A stretch of 64,000 bases of DNA from Bacteroidales bacterium (GTDB lineage Bacteria; Bacteroidota; Bacteroidia; Bacteroidales; UBA932): the NCBI GenBank assembly GCA_022653735.1, contig JALCSU010000007.1, forward strand, positions 17,960 to 81,959. The letters run 5' to 3'. Positions 48,077 to 57,851 of the stretch are shown here, in pieces; the first letter of the stretch is position 1, and each line of letters opens with the position of its first letter. The notes under the pieces were generated by a model. The model ran no database searches. It was not told the origin of the DNA and worked only from the letters and a program-made list of their open reading frames with translations. The translations under genes were made by a program, and so were the position numbers.

Positions 48077-51000
48077 ATGAGCATATATAAATCATCAGTA
48101 AATCGTCCTGTCACGACGGCCTTGATATTTCTGGCCTTTGCCATATTCGGCGTGTTCTCCCTCATGAGGACTCCATTGGCATTGTTCCCGGATTTCGATG
48201 CCAACATCGTGATGGTGATGTCCTCGTATCCGGGCGCGAGTGCTTCGGACGTCGAGTCGAATGTGACTAAGGTGCTTGAGAACTCACTGAACAGCGTCGA
48301 GAATCTCAAGGACATGACTTCAAACTCTAAGGAGAATATCTCGATCGTCACATTGGAGTTCAAATACGGAACCGATATAGATGAGGCTTGCAATAATGTC
48401 AGGGATAAGCTGGACATGGTAAGCCAGTCCCTTCCGGACGGAGCTTCGACCCCGGTATTGTTCAAGTTTGGAATGGATGACATGCCTGTGCTGATCCTGT
48501 CCGCTCAGGCAGGTGAGAGCCTTCCGGGCCTAGAAAAGATATTGGATGACAAGGTTACGACTCCTCTCGGACGTGTGGACGGCGTGGGAAGCGTGCTGGT
48601 GGTTGGTGCCCCAGAGCGTGAGATTCAGGTTTATTGCGATCCGGACAAGCTTCAGGCCTATGGACTTTCGGTAAGCACGATTTCCCAGATTCTTGGGGCT
48701 GAGAACCGGAACATCCCGTCAGGCAACATCGACATCGGTTCTGAGACTTACACGTTGAGGGTCGAGAAAGAATTCAAGGATCCTCAGGAGATGCTTGACG
48801 TAGTGGTTGGGCAGTCTAATGGCCATCTTGTGTATTTGAGAGATGTCGCCACTATTTTTGATGGTCCTCAAGAGAAATCCCAGGAATCCTTCACCAACGG
48901 CATGCAGTCTGCCATGATTGCCATAACTAAGCAGACAGGCTCAAATACCGTGAATGTGATCAGGGGTGTGAACGAAAAGCTTGCAGAAGTTGCCCCTACG
49001 CTGCCTGCGGACATTAAGATATCTACCGTCATCGACTCTTCCGACAACATCATCAATACCATTGGCTCATTGAGGGAGACCATTCTTATCACGCTTTTGG
49101 TGGTGATGCTAGTCGTCTTTATATTCCTTGGAAGATGGAGGGCTACGTTCATCGTCATCCTTTCCATCCCTATAGCCTTGCTCGGATCTCTGGTTTACCT
49201 TTTCGCGACTGGCAACACTTTGAACATCATTTCAATGTCGGCCTTGTCAATTGCAATAGGCATGGTCGTGGATGACTCCATAGTCGTGCTGGAGAATATC
49301 TCCACCCACTTGGAGAGGGGTGAAAAGCCAAAAGAGGCGGCCATCCACGGTACGGAAGAGGTCGGCATTTCCGTCATAGCATCCACTCTCACGATGTTCT
49401 GCGTGTTCCTGCCTCTGACCATGGTGTCTGGAATGGCTGGAATTCTGTTCAAGCAGCTGGGATGGATCGTCACCATAATCATGGCTATTTCGCTAGCCGC
49501 TTCGCTGTCCCTTGTTCCTATGCTCTGCTCCAAGATGCTCACTAACAAGAAGAAGACTGGCAAGCTCCACAGGATTATCTTCGACCCTATCGAGAAATTC
49601 TTGGATGGCATATCGAATGGTTATTCGAGGATAATCAATTGGTCTGTCAATCATAAGGCTATCGTGGTCACGGTCTGCGCAGCCATATTCGTGGCCGTGC
49701 TGGCTTTCCTCGGGCCTGGCATAAAGACCGAGTTCTTCCCTAACCAGGATCAGGGCCGTCTGACAGTCGAGATTCAGCTGCCGGTCGGCACCGAGCAGAC
49801 AGTCACTGGCGATTTCGCCAAGAAATTCGCTGACAGGCTGCACGAAGAGATTCCTGAAATCAAGGTGCTGTTATACAGGTTCGGACAGGCTAGCTCGGAC
49901 AACACCATGGCTTCGATACAGAGCAATGGCTCGAACATAGTCTCCATGAACATCAACCTAGGCTCGATGGAGCAGCGTAAGAGATCTTCCACCGAGATAG
50001 CCGACATCATCAGAAAAGACCTGAGGGATTATCCTGAGGTGAGAAAAGCCACTGTCACGGAAGGCATGGGCGGCGTTGGCGGAGCTTCTTCTGTGGACCT
50101 TGAAATCTATGGATATGATTTCGAAGAAACTGAGTCCATCGCGAGAGAAATACAGTCGAAGATGCTTGAAAACGAGGCCTTCTCACAGGTTACTCTCAGC
50201 CGTGATGAATATACTCCTGAATATCTCATTGATTTCGATAGGACCAAGCTTGCTCTAAACGGGCTTAACTCTACTACCGCCGCAGCTGCCTTCAGTGCTG
50301 CCATGAGTGGTTCAGTTAGCTCGGTTTACAGAGAGGAGGGAGAAGAGTATGACATTCGCGTCCGTTACCCTAAGAACTACAGGTCGAGCATCGAGGACGT
50401 AGCCAACACCATAGTCTATACGCCTACGGGAAACGCTGTGAGAATCAAAGACTTAGGAACTATTCAAGAGGGCTTTGTGCCTCCGACCATCGAGAGGAAG
50501 AATCGTGAACGTTATATCGATGTCACAGGCATCGTTGCAGGGGGACACGCGCTTAGCGATGCCGTGGCTGCCACGGAGCAGATCGTCAAGGGAACCAACA
50601 TGCCTAGCAACATCTCTACCGACATCGGAGGAAGTTACGAGGATCAGCAGGACATGTTCGGAGATTTGCTAACCCTTATGGTACTGATAGTGATTTTGGT
50701 ATATATGGTTATGGCTTCTCAGTTCGAGTCCTTCATCAGTCCGCTGGTGATCATGTTCTCCGTGCCGTTTGCCATCACGGGAGTAATCCTAGGCCTTTGC
50801 GTCGGCAACACGCCATTGAGCGTAATGGCCATGATTGGCTTGCTGATTCTGATCGGAATCGTGGTTAAGAACGGAATCGTGCTCATCGATTACACTAATC
50901 TTATGAGGGAGAGAGGAATGAGTATCGTGGAAGCGTCCGTGACGGCGGCAAGGAGCCGTCTGCGTCCTATCCTCATGACCACTTTGACCACCGTTCTGGG

Positions 51001-51205
51001 AATGATTCCTATGGCTGTCGGCCAAGGGGAAGGAGCAGAGATGTGGAGGCCTCTTGGTCTTACTGTGGCGTGGGGTCTTACGGTCTCGACCGTCGTTACC
51101 CTGATTCTGATTCCTGTGATTTACTGCGCAGTTAGCACCCTCCAGGAGAAGCGCAGGCAGCGCAAGGAGCAGAAAGAAGCCGAGGCGGAAATTGCGGAAG
51201 CATAG
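48077..51205 (+). CDS. RND efflux permease (AcrB/HAE1-like)
   Basis: 1042 aa, 12 TM; RPVTTALIFLAFAIFGVFSL, GMVVDDSIVVLENI. Confidence 0.96.
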   Translation: MSIYKSSVNRPVTTALIFLAFAIFGVFSLMRTPLALFPDFDANIVMVMSSYPGASASDVESNVTKVLENSLNSVENLKDMTSNSKENISIVTLEFKYGTDIDEACNNVRDKLDMVSQSLPDGASTPVLFKFGMDDMPVLILSAQAGESLPGLEKILDDKVTTPLGRVDGVGSVLVVGAPEREIQVYCDPDKLQAYGLSVSTISQILGAENRNIPSGNIDIGSETYTLRVEKEFKDPQEMLDVVVGQSNGHLVYLRDVATIFDGPQEKSQESFTNGMQSAMIAITKQTGSNTVNVIRGVNEKLAEVAPTLPADIKISTVIDSSDNIINTIGSLRETILITLLVVMLVVFIFLGRWRATFIVILSIPIALLGSLVYLFATGNTLNIISMSALSIAIGMVVDDSIVVLENISTHLERGEKPKEAAIHGTEEVGISVIASTLTMFCVFLPLTMVSGMAGILFKQLGWIVTIIMAISLAASLSLVPMLCSKMLTNKKKTGKLHRIIFDPIEKFLDGISNGYSRIINWSVNHKAIVVTVCAAIFVAVLAFLGPGIKTEFFPNQDQGRLTVEIQLPVGTEQTVTGDFAKKFADRLHEEIPEIKVLLYRFGQASSDNTMASIQSNGSNIVSMNINLGSMEQRKRSSTEIADIIRKDLRDYPEVRKATVTEGMGGVGGASSVDLEIYGYDFEETESIAREIQSKMLENEAFSQVTLSRDEYTPEYLIDFDRTKLALNGLNSTTAAAAFSAAMSGSVSSVYREEGEEYDIRVRYPKNYRSSIEDVANTIVYTPTGNAVRIKDLGTIQEGFVPPTIERKNRERYIDVTGIVAGGHALSDAVAATEQIVKGTNMPSNISTDIGGSYEDQQDMFGDLLTLMVLIVILVYMVMASQFESFISPLVIMFSVPFAITGVILGLCVGNTPLSVMAMIGLLILIGIVVKNGIVLIDYTNLMRERGMSIVEASVTAARSRLRPILMTTLTTVLGMIPMAVGQGEGAEMWRPLGLTVAWGLTVSTVVTLILIPVIYCAVSTLQEKRRQRKEQKEAEAEIAEA

Positions 51206-51230
51206 GAAATATTAATATATTGCATTGAAT

Positions 51231-51539
51231 ATGAAAGCATTATTTATATCGTACAATCAAGGATTCGGCCATGATGTCCTGCGTCTTCTGGATCGGGAAC
51301 ACCAGAGAGGGTTCACCCAGTGGCTGGATATTCAAGGTCGCGGGGAGATGAATGGCGAGCCGCATTACGGCGACCATGCATGGCCGGTTCAGAACAATGC
51401 CATTCTGACTGTCGTGAAAGATGACCAGAAAGCCAGGCATCTGCTCGCTGAACTCGACAAAATGGACAAGGCGTCGCCAGATCTTGGCCTGAGGGCCTTC
51501 CTTTGGAATGTTGAGGAGTCGACTCTCCCTAAGGAATAG
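51231..51539 (+). CDS. Small PII-like transporter-associated protein (PG0541-like)
   Basis: About 102 aa; [38 protein letters not shown]; sits directly after the RND permease. ORF track start is TTG; ATG at 51231 preferred. Confidence 0.7.
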   Translation: MKALFISYNQGFGHDVLRLLDREHQRGFTQWLDIQGRGEMNGEPHYGDHAWPVQNNAILTVVKDDQKARHLLAELDKMDKASPDLGLRAFLWNVEESTLPKE

Positions 51540-51564
51540 TAATCTTTTTTCCCTATATTTGTTT

Positions 51565-51603
51565 CGGAACGGAAATTGCGAGTTTCCGTTCCGGAACTTT
51601 TTT
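51565..51603 (+). terminator. Rho-independent terminator after efflux operon
   Basis: CGGAACGGAAA-TTGCGAG-TTTCCGTTCCG 11-bp stem then T6. Confidence 0.85.
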
Positions 51604-51616
51604 AAACTTTTGTATC

Positions 51617-51928
51617 ATGGAAATAATTGCGACAAACGAAAACTTTAATGATTTGGTTTCTTCAGGTGTAGTTCTGGTAGACTTCTGGGCTACTTGGTGC
51701 GGCCCTTGCCGCGCTCTTGCCCCAACGGTCGAGGCTATCGCAAACGAATATGACGGTAAGGTGAAAGTCGTTAAATGCAACGTGGACGAGTGCGACGCAC
51801 CTGCTGGAGAACATGGAATACGGAATATTCCGACGCTGCTTTTCTTCAAAGACGGGAAAGTCGTCGATAAGCTGGTCGGCAACGTTCCGAAAAACGAAAT
51901 CACTACCAAACTTAATACACTTTTATAA
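51617..51928 (+). CDS. trxA: Thioredoxin
   Basis: [22 protein letters not shown] active site. Confidence 0.97.
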   Translation: MEIIATNENFNDLVSSGVVLVDFWATWCGPCRALAPTVEAIANEYDGKVKVVKCNVDECDAPAGEHGIRNIPTLLFFKDGKVVDKLVGNVPKNEITTKLNTLL

Positions 51929-51937
51929 ATTTTTATT

Positions 51938-52567
51938 ATGAAAAGGCTCTTCTTTATTCTTGCCATCGCTTGCATGGCAACGGTAGGAATGAATGCCCAG
52001 CGTTACAACAGGGCATCATTCGGAATAATCGGTGGTCTCACTTCCTCAAAGTCACACGTGAAGGATGTGGACGCCAGCTCCCTTTCTCTCTATCATGTCG
52101 GCATCACCGCGCAGCTGCCGCTTTTCTCCGGATTAGCGATTCAGCCGAGCCTTCTTTATCAGGTTAAAGGAACGTCAGTCGATAACATCGATGACGCGCA
52201 ATGGAAAGATTTCCAAACCAAAGTTGGGTATCTGGAGCTTCCTGTCCAGATTCAATGGGGACCGGATCTCGGGTTCTTACGCCCATATGCCTTCGCAGAA
52301 CCTTTCGTAGGCTATCGCCTTGGCTCCAGCAATGATGGCCAGGCAAAGACCATCAAGAGCGAGCTAAAGAAAGCCGAATATGGCCTTGGCGTGGGAGCCG
52401 GATTGGATTTCTGGAAATTGCAATTCTCAATCAAGTATTTCTGGAATTTCGGGAATATCTATGGCTCAGGCAACATCGCAGACACGGTGGGCGACAAGGT
52501 TCGTGATGCCGTCAATAACGGGAACAACTTCAATGGCGTGGCTTTTTCGCTGGCGTTATTCTTCTAA
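51938..52567 (+). CDS. Porin-family outer-membrane beta-barrel protein
   Basis: Signal peptide MKRLFFILAIACMATVGMNAQ; beta-strand repeats ending GVAFSLALFF. Confidence 0.8.
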   Translation: MKRLFFILAIACMATVGMNAQRYNRASFGIIGGLTSSKSHVKDVDASSLSLYHVGITAQLPLFSGLAIQPSLLYQVKGTSVDNIDDAQWKDFQTKVGYLELPVQIQWGPDLGFLRPYAFAEPFVGYRLGSSNDGQAKTIKSELKKAEYGLGVGAGLDFWKLQFSIKYFWNFGNIYGSGNIADTVGDKVRDAVNNGNNFNGVAFSLALFF

Positions 52568-52578
52568 ACCCAAAATTG

Positions 52579-53121
52579 ATGTCAGGAGAAAAGAGACTTG
52601 CGATTTTCTGCTCATCGAGCAGTGAGATAAATCCACATTACAATCAGGCTGCGCGAGAACTTACTCGTGCGGCCTGTTCATTAGGTTACGTAATCGTGTC
52701 TGGAGGTACGGTCAAAGGAACCATGGGGGTCGTCGCAGACGAGGTCGTCGAGTGCGGTGGAAAGCATGTCGGGGTGATTCCGAGATTCATGACGGAAGTG
52801 GCTTATCCAAAGCTGTCCGAAGTCGTCTGGACGGACACCATGTCTGAGCGCAAAGAGGAGATGCGCAGAGGCACATGTGCTGCCGTGGCTCTTCCAGGAG
52901 GCATAGGGACGCTAGACGAATTGATAGAGACCCTTACCCTGGCGAAGTTGAAACGGTACTCTGGTAAAGTCTTCGCCCTGAATGTGGATGGCTTCTACGA
53001 TCCTCTTGTCGGGCTTCTGGACTATTTCGTGTCCACTGAAATGCTTGACGAGCATTCCAGGAGCCTGATTGAATTTCCAAGCACTGTCACGGAACTTACC
53101 GAAAGACTTTCGAAGATATGA
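52579..53121 (+). CDS. LOG-family protein (TIGR00730 type)
   Basis: LAIFCSSSSEI, VSGGTVKGTMGVVADEV, LPGGIGTLDELIETLTLAKL (PGGxGTxxE). Confidence 0.92.
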   Translation: MSGEKRLAIFCSSSSEINPHYNQAARELTRAACSLGYVIVSGGTVKGTMGVVADEVVECGGKHVGVIPRFMTEVAYPKLSEVVWTDTMSERKEEMRRGTCAAVALPGGIGTLDELIETLTLAKLKRYSGKVFALNVDGFYDPLVGLLDYFVSTEMLDEHSRSLIEFPSTVTELTERLSKI

Positions 53122-54101
53122 TTCTGGATGAAATAAGGTCATATCTCGGGGAAGACTGGAATTCAGTCACAAGGCTGATTTCCGCGTCTTTGCGTAGCGA
53201 CATAACGCTCCTGAATCTTACTAATGACTCGATACTTAAGAATTCCGGCAAGCAGCTCCGCCCGATGATATCCCTGCTTGTGGCAAGGGCGTGCTCTCAA
53301 GGGAACATCACGCAGGACAGCATTCGCTATGCCGCTGCCGCAGAGCTGCTGCATAACGCTACTCTGTTGCACGACGATGTGGCAGATTGCAGCGCCAAAA
53401 GGCGTGGCAAGCCGACCGTAATGTCGGTCTTGGGCAGTAATGCGTCGGTTCTGATAGGGGATTTCTGGCTCGTGAAGGCGATGAAGAATATTCTTGATGC
53501 AGCTAAGAATGCCGACAAGGTGATAAGAATATTCTCCAAGACGCTCGGCGATCTGGCGGAAGGGGAAATGCTCCAATTGCAGAAGGCTCAGGCCGGGGAC
53601 ACCACCGAGGAGGACTACCTGAGAATCATATTCAATAAGACGGCGTCATTGTTTGAAGCTGCGGCCTATTCTGCGGCTATCTCCGTTGATGCCGCCGCCG
53701 ACGTAGTCTCCGCAATCCGTGAATATTCCGTCAACCTCGGCCTGGCTTTCCAGATCCGTGACGACATGTTCGACTATTACGACGAGGGCGCAATCGGAAA
53801 GCCTGTGGGAATAGACTTGGACGAGCAGAAGATCACCCTGCCGTTGCTCTGTGCTTTAGAGACCGTGAGCAATGAAGAGGCAGAATACGTGAGGCAGAAA
53901 GTTAATGACATTCATGAGAATCCTTCGTATAAGGCGGAGATTAGAGATTTCGTTTTCCAGCATGACGGCCTGGAAGGAGCCTGCGAGAAACTTCATGAAT
54001 ATGTTGACAAGGCAATAAATTCTCTGTCTGTGCTTCCTGATTCGCAAGAAAAAAGCTATCTTGCGCAAATTGCCGAATTCACGGCAGACAGGAACAAATG
54101 A
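53118..54101 (+). CDS. Polyprenyl synthetase (trans-isoprenyl diphosphate synthase)
   Basis: First Asp-rich motif LLHDDVADCSAKRRGKPT; second region FQIRDDMFDYYD. Confidence 0.94.
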   Translation: MILDEIRSYLGEDWNSVTRLISASLRSDITLLNLTNDSILKNSGKQLRPMISLLVARACSQGNITQDSIRYAAAAELLHNATLLHDDVADCSAKRRGKPTVMSVLGSNASVLIGDFWLVKAMKNILDAAKNADKVIRIFSKTLGDLAEGEMLQLQKAQAGDTTEEDYLRIIFNKTASLFEAAAYSAAISVDAAADVVSAIREYSVNLGLAFQIRDDMFDYYDEGAIGKPVGIDLDEQKITLPLLCALETVSNEEAEYVRQKVNDIHENPSYKAEIRDFVFQHDGLEGACEKLHEYVDKAINSLSVLPDSQEKSYLAQIAEFTADRNK

Positions 54102-55192
54102 GGCTTGAAGAAATAATTGGCAACGCTGATGCGGTGAAGTCGCTGGAATCCATGGTTTCCAGCGGGCGAATTCCGCATGCTATGATGCTGTATGAGAATG
54201 ACGGCTGCGGGGCTTTGAAAATTGCCATGGCTTTTCTCGATGCCATATTCAATCATGACCATAAAGTTTCGGCCATGATTCATCCGGATGTCCACTATGT
54301 TTATCCGGTGGCTATTGGCTCTAAGGTGAACGAGAAGCAGGAAAACTTGCTGGCAGGACTTTTCCTCCCATATTGGAGAGAATTGATGGTGAGAAATCCG
54401 TATTCATTGGAAAATGAAGTCAGCTCAGCATTCGGCATTGAGGGAAAGCAGGCGGTAATTAATGTTGCAGAGGCTAGGGAAATCCTAGACAAAATATTCC
54501 TATCATCTCTCGAAGGCGGATGGAAGGCTATCGTCGTGTATCTTCCGGAGAAAATGAACCCATCCTCTGCCAATGCCCTTCTCAAAGTGGTTGAGGAACC
54601 ACCGGAGAAGACCATATTCATAATGATCACTCATGCGCCGGAGAAGGTGATTCAGACCATTTCTTCACGGTGCCAGGCGATGAGGATATTGCCATATTCA
54701 AAGGATGAGATCGTGAATATCCTGACTTCTGAATTTGGTAAAGGACAGGCTGAGGCAGTTCAGGCTGCTGATGTCGCTGGTGGCAGCGTAGGAGAGGCTT
54801 TGCACTTCCTCTCTGACAGGGAGGATTATCAGGAGCAACTGGGAATATTCAAGGAGCTCATGACGGCCCTCGCCGCAAGAGACCTTTTAGGAGCTTTGGC
54901 TTGTGGTGACAGGGCTGCAGCGATGGCTTCGCGTGAAAAACAGAAAGCTTTTTGTAAATTTGCAGGAGAATGTCTCAGAAAGATATTCCTGTTCCAGCAG
55001 AGACTTCCCGGGCTTTCGGCATATTCCGAAGATGAGAGGCAGTTTTTTTCGGCTTTGGCAGAACGGAGCAAAAAAAATTTCCCTAGGCAGGCTTTGGCAT
55101 GCTTTGACAGGGCCCAGATGCTGCTGGATCGTAACGTGAATCAGAAAATCATATTCTGTGATGTCGTGGACAGGCTTTACGGAATTTTTTAA
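54098..55192 (+). CDS. holB: DNA polymerase III delta'-like subunit
   Basis: NADAVKSLESMVSSGRIPHAMMLYENDGCG; NALLKVVEEPPEKTIFIMITHAPEKVIQTISSRCQ. Confidence 0.88.
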   Translation: MRLEEIIGNADAVKSLESMVSSGRIPHAMMLYENDGCGALKIAMAFLDAIFNHDHKVSAMIHPDVHYVYPVAIGSKVNEKQENLLAGLFLPYWRELMVRNPYSLENEVSSAFGIEGKQAVINVAEAREILDKIFLSSLEGGWKAIVVYLPEKMNPSSANALLKVVEEPPEKTIFIMITHAPEKVIQTISSRCQAMRILPYSKDEIVNILTSEFGKGQAEAVQAADVAGGSVGEALHFLSDREDYQEQLGIFKELMTALAARDLLGALACGDRAAAMASREKQKAFCKFAGECLRKIFLFQQRLPGLSAYSEDERQFFSALAERSKKNFPRQALACFDRAQMLLDRNVNQKIIFCDVVDRLYGIF

Positions 55193-55198
55193 ATACGC

Positions 55199-56497
55199 AT
55201 GATGGACAACGCATCGAAAGAAAATATAAAATTTGACTGCAACCGTGGCTGCATGGTCTTCAGCGATCCCGAGACGGGGGAGTATTCATGCACATATAGG
55301 CGCGGATGCTGCAAGCTGGAGGACTATAATTGGCTTCTTGGCGTTCGCCAGGAGCAATTCAAGGATTTGTTCGAGGTCCGTTTCAAGGATACTCGCAAAG
55401 GAATTTACATTAACGACTCTGGACAGAGCATCAAAATGGGTGATCTGGTCATCGTCGAGGCTGCTAATGGCCATGACCTTGGGATTGTGACGCTGGAGGG
55501 ACCTGTGGTCGGTCGTCAGATGAAATGCAAGGGCATCGATCCTACTACGAATCCGCTGAAAAAAATTTATCGCAAGGCGAAGCCTTTCGATATCGCCAAA
55601 TGGCAAGAATCGATTGCAAAGGAACAGAATACGATGATTCAGGCTCGCAGAATTGCCGCCGAGCTGGGCCTTGATATGAAAATAGGTGACGTAGAATATC
55701 AGGGCGACGGCACTAAGGCAATTTTCTATTACATCGCTGATGGACGCGTGGATTTTCGCCAGCTGATCAAGGTTTTCGCCGAGGAGTTCCGTATAAGGAT
55801 AGAGATGAAGCAAATCGGGGCACGTCAGGAGGCTGGACTGATTGGTGGCCTTGGGGTGTGTGGCCGTGAGCTTTGCTGTGCAAACTACTTTACGAATTTC
55901 CAGTCTATATCGACATCGGCGGCTCGCGTGCAGGATTTGTCAATGAACCCGCAGAAGCTTGCCGGCCAGTGCGGAAAACTGAAATGCTGCCTGAATTACG
56001 AGGTAGCAGCCTATATGGATGCTCAGTCCCGCCTGCCAAAAGTTAATGAGCCTCTCGAATTCCAGGATGGCCAAGCTTTTCTGGTGAAGACAGACATACT
56101 TCGTGAGACAATGTATTTCTCTTACGACAAAAATTCTTTGTCTGAAATGTATCCTCTTCCTGCTTGCAAGGTGAAGGAAATCATTGAAATGAATAAGGGC
56201 GGAAAGAAGCCTGAGTCTTTGAAGCCGGATGCCGAGCCTTCTGCTGCGCCGGAATTCGTTTCCGCCGTCGGGGACGATGCTATAACCAGGTTCGACAAGC
56301 AGCCTAGGAAGAAGAAGAGGCGCGGGAAGCCTAGACGCACGCCTGGGGATGTCAAGGCCGATTCGGTAAATGGCCAGGCTGCGGAAAGGCAAGGCGCTCC
56401 GATGGCTAGGCGCACGGTGCCTGCCGACAAAAGACCGGCGCCAGCTGACAAGCGTGCGCCATCGAACGGCCCTTCCGTGAACAATAATGGCAATTAG
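55199..56497 (+). CDS. PSP1-domain protein (RicT/YaaT-like)
   Basis: RIEMKQIGARQEAGLIGGLGVCGRELCCANYF; LSMNPQKLAGQCGKLKCCLNYE. Confidence 0.93.
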   Translation: MMDNASKENIKFDCNRGCMVFSDPETGEYSCTYRRGCCKLEDYNWLLGVRQEQFKDLFEVRFKDTRKGIYINDSGQSIKMGDLVIVEAANGHDLGIVTLEGPVVGRQMKCKGIDPTTNPLKKIYRKAKPFDIAKWQESIAKEQNTMIQARRIAAELGLDMKIGDVEYQGDGTKAIFYYIADGRVDFRQLIKVFAEEFRIRIEMKQIGARQEAGLIGGLGVCGRELCCANYFTNFQSISTSAARVQDLSMNPQKLAGQCGKLKCCLNYEVAAYMDAQSRLPKVNEPLEFQDGQAFLVKTDILRETMYFSYDKNSLSEMYPLPACKVKEIIEMNKGGKKPESLKPDAEPSAAPEFVSAVGDDAITRFDKQPRKKKRRGKPRRTPGDVKADSVNGQAAERQGAPMARRTVPADKRPAPADKRAPSNGPSVNNNGN

Positions 56498-56520
56498 TCA
56501 TCTGTCGCGAAGTCTTTGAC

Positions 56521-57408
56521 ATGGGCCACGGGAAACTCCGGAAATTTGCAGAGAATGAGACTTTCAAGTGTCTCTTGCAGCCTTCTGCCTCGGAAGTCAT
56601 GGACAAGTCCGATGGCGGTTTCCGTGTGCTGGATCATCCGATTAAAGGCAATTGGAATTCGAATATGTTCGCGAAGGCTCAGCCTATCGTGCTGGAGCTT
56701 GGTTGCGGACGTGGGGAGTACACGATTGACCTTTCACGGAGAGTCCCGTCCAGAAATTATATCGGGGTTGACATCAAGGGGGCGAGGCTATGGCAGGGGG
56801 CGAAATATGCCGTTGAACATGATCTGCCCAATGTTGCTTTTTTGCGAACCAGGATAGAATTGATTGAGGCGTTCTTTGCGCCGAGGGAGGTTTCTGAAAT
56901 CTGGCTTACTTTTTCCGATCCGCAGCTTGGCAGTGCGAACAAGCGCCTGTCCAGCCCTGTTTTCTTGGAGAAGTACAGGAAATTTCTCGCCCCAGGCGGG
57001 CGAATCCATCTTAAGACGGACAGTCGCTTTCTTTATGAATATACCAAAGCAGTCGCCCAGGCGAATGGCCTGAATATCCTCGCCGCCACCACGGACCTTT
57101 ACAACCCAAATGTGCCAATCAGCACCAGTCACCCTCAACTTGATTCAGACCCTAACACCCCCCGTCATCCTGAACTTGATTCAGGATCTAATCGCACCAA
57201 TGCAGCTCCAGGGCTAGACAAAGAGACCATGGCAGCCCTGACCGACGTCCAGACATTCTACGAGCGGATGTTCATGAAGCAAGGCTACAAAATCAACTAC
57301 CTCTGCTTCACGATAAGTCATGAAGGCCCATTCGTCGCCCCATCAGACTTCGATTCCGATTACTGGCGCTCCATCGAAGGCCCCCGTAAATTCATCCAGA
57401 ACATCTAG
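56521..57408 (+). CDS. trmB: tRNA (guanosine(46)-N7)-methyltransferase with repeat-derived internal insertion
   Basis: VLELGCGRGEYTIDLSRRVPSRNYIGVDIKGARLW; insertion HPQLDSDPNTPRHPELDSGSN before TDVQTFYERMF. Confidence 0.93.
   Translation: MGHGKLRKFAENETFKCLLQPSASEVMDKSDGGFRVLDHPIKGNWNSNMFAKAQPIVLELGCGRGEYTIDLSRRVPSRNYIGVDIKGARLWQGAKYAVEHDLPNVAFLRTRIELIEAFFAPREVSEIWLTFSDPQLGSANKRLSSPVFLEKYRKFLAPGGRIHLKTDSRFLYEYTKAVAQANGLNILAATTDLYNPNVPISTSHPQLDSDPNTPRHPELDSGSNRTNAAPGLDKETMAALTDVQTFYERMFMKQGYKINYLCFTISHEGPFVAPSDFDSDYWRSIEGPRKFIQNI
57156..57189. repeat. Dispersed palindromic repeat copy 3 inside trmB, preceded by degenerate copy 57130-57153
   Basis: CCCCGTCATCCTGAACTTGATTCAGGATCT identical core to copies 1 and 2; adjacent CACCCTCAACTTGATTCAGACCC. 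Confidence 0.92.
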
Positions 57409-57851
57409 GACAGCCTTTCCCTTACGCCCTGCGCAAACCATTCTGCCCAAACCAAACCGCTTGCACCGCACCGCCTCGCCCCTTTCCCGAACCTGATAGA
57501 TATTAACCTTGTCATCCCTATGAAAAGTGAAAAGAATCAGTCCAGTTCTTTTTAGAGCTATCAATCCTTTTCGCAAAGTTCTGTCGCTGGATATTGCCTG
57601 TAGCGTGCTGTAGAGGGGTGCCTCGCGACATCGTTAGGTAAAATAGAGGTCGATGTCGAGACACCATGCCAAGGAATGCCCTCAGCTGCATGCCCCGCGA
57701 CAGCCACCTGCGAGATTTATCGTGGAAAATCTAGTTGTAAATACAGGCTGTTGAATTGGTCTGTTTATGGCTGTGCAGACGACGAAAGTTGCTGGCAGTT
57801 TTATTTGGCTTTCCTCTACGGCATTGCAGACGACGGAGGTCTTTGGAGGCC

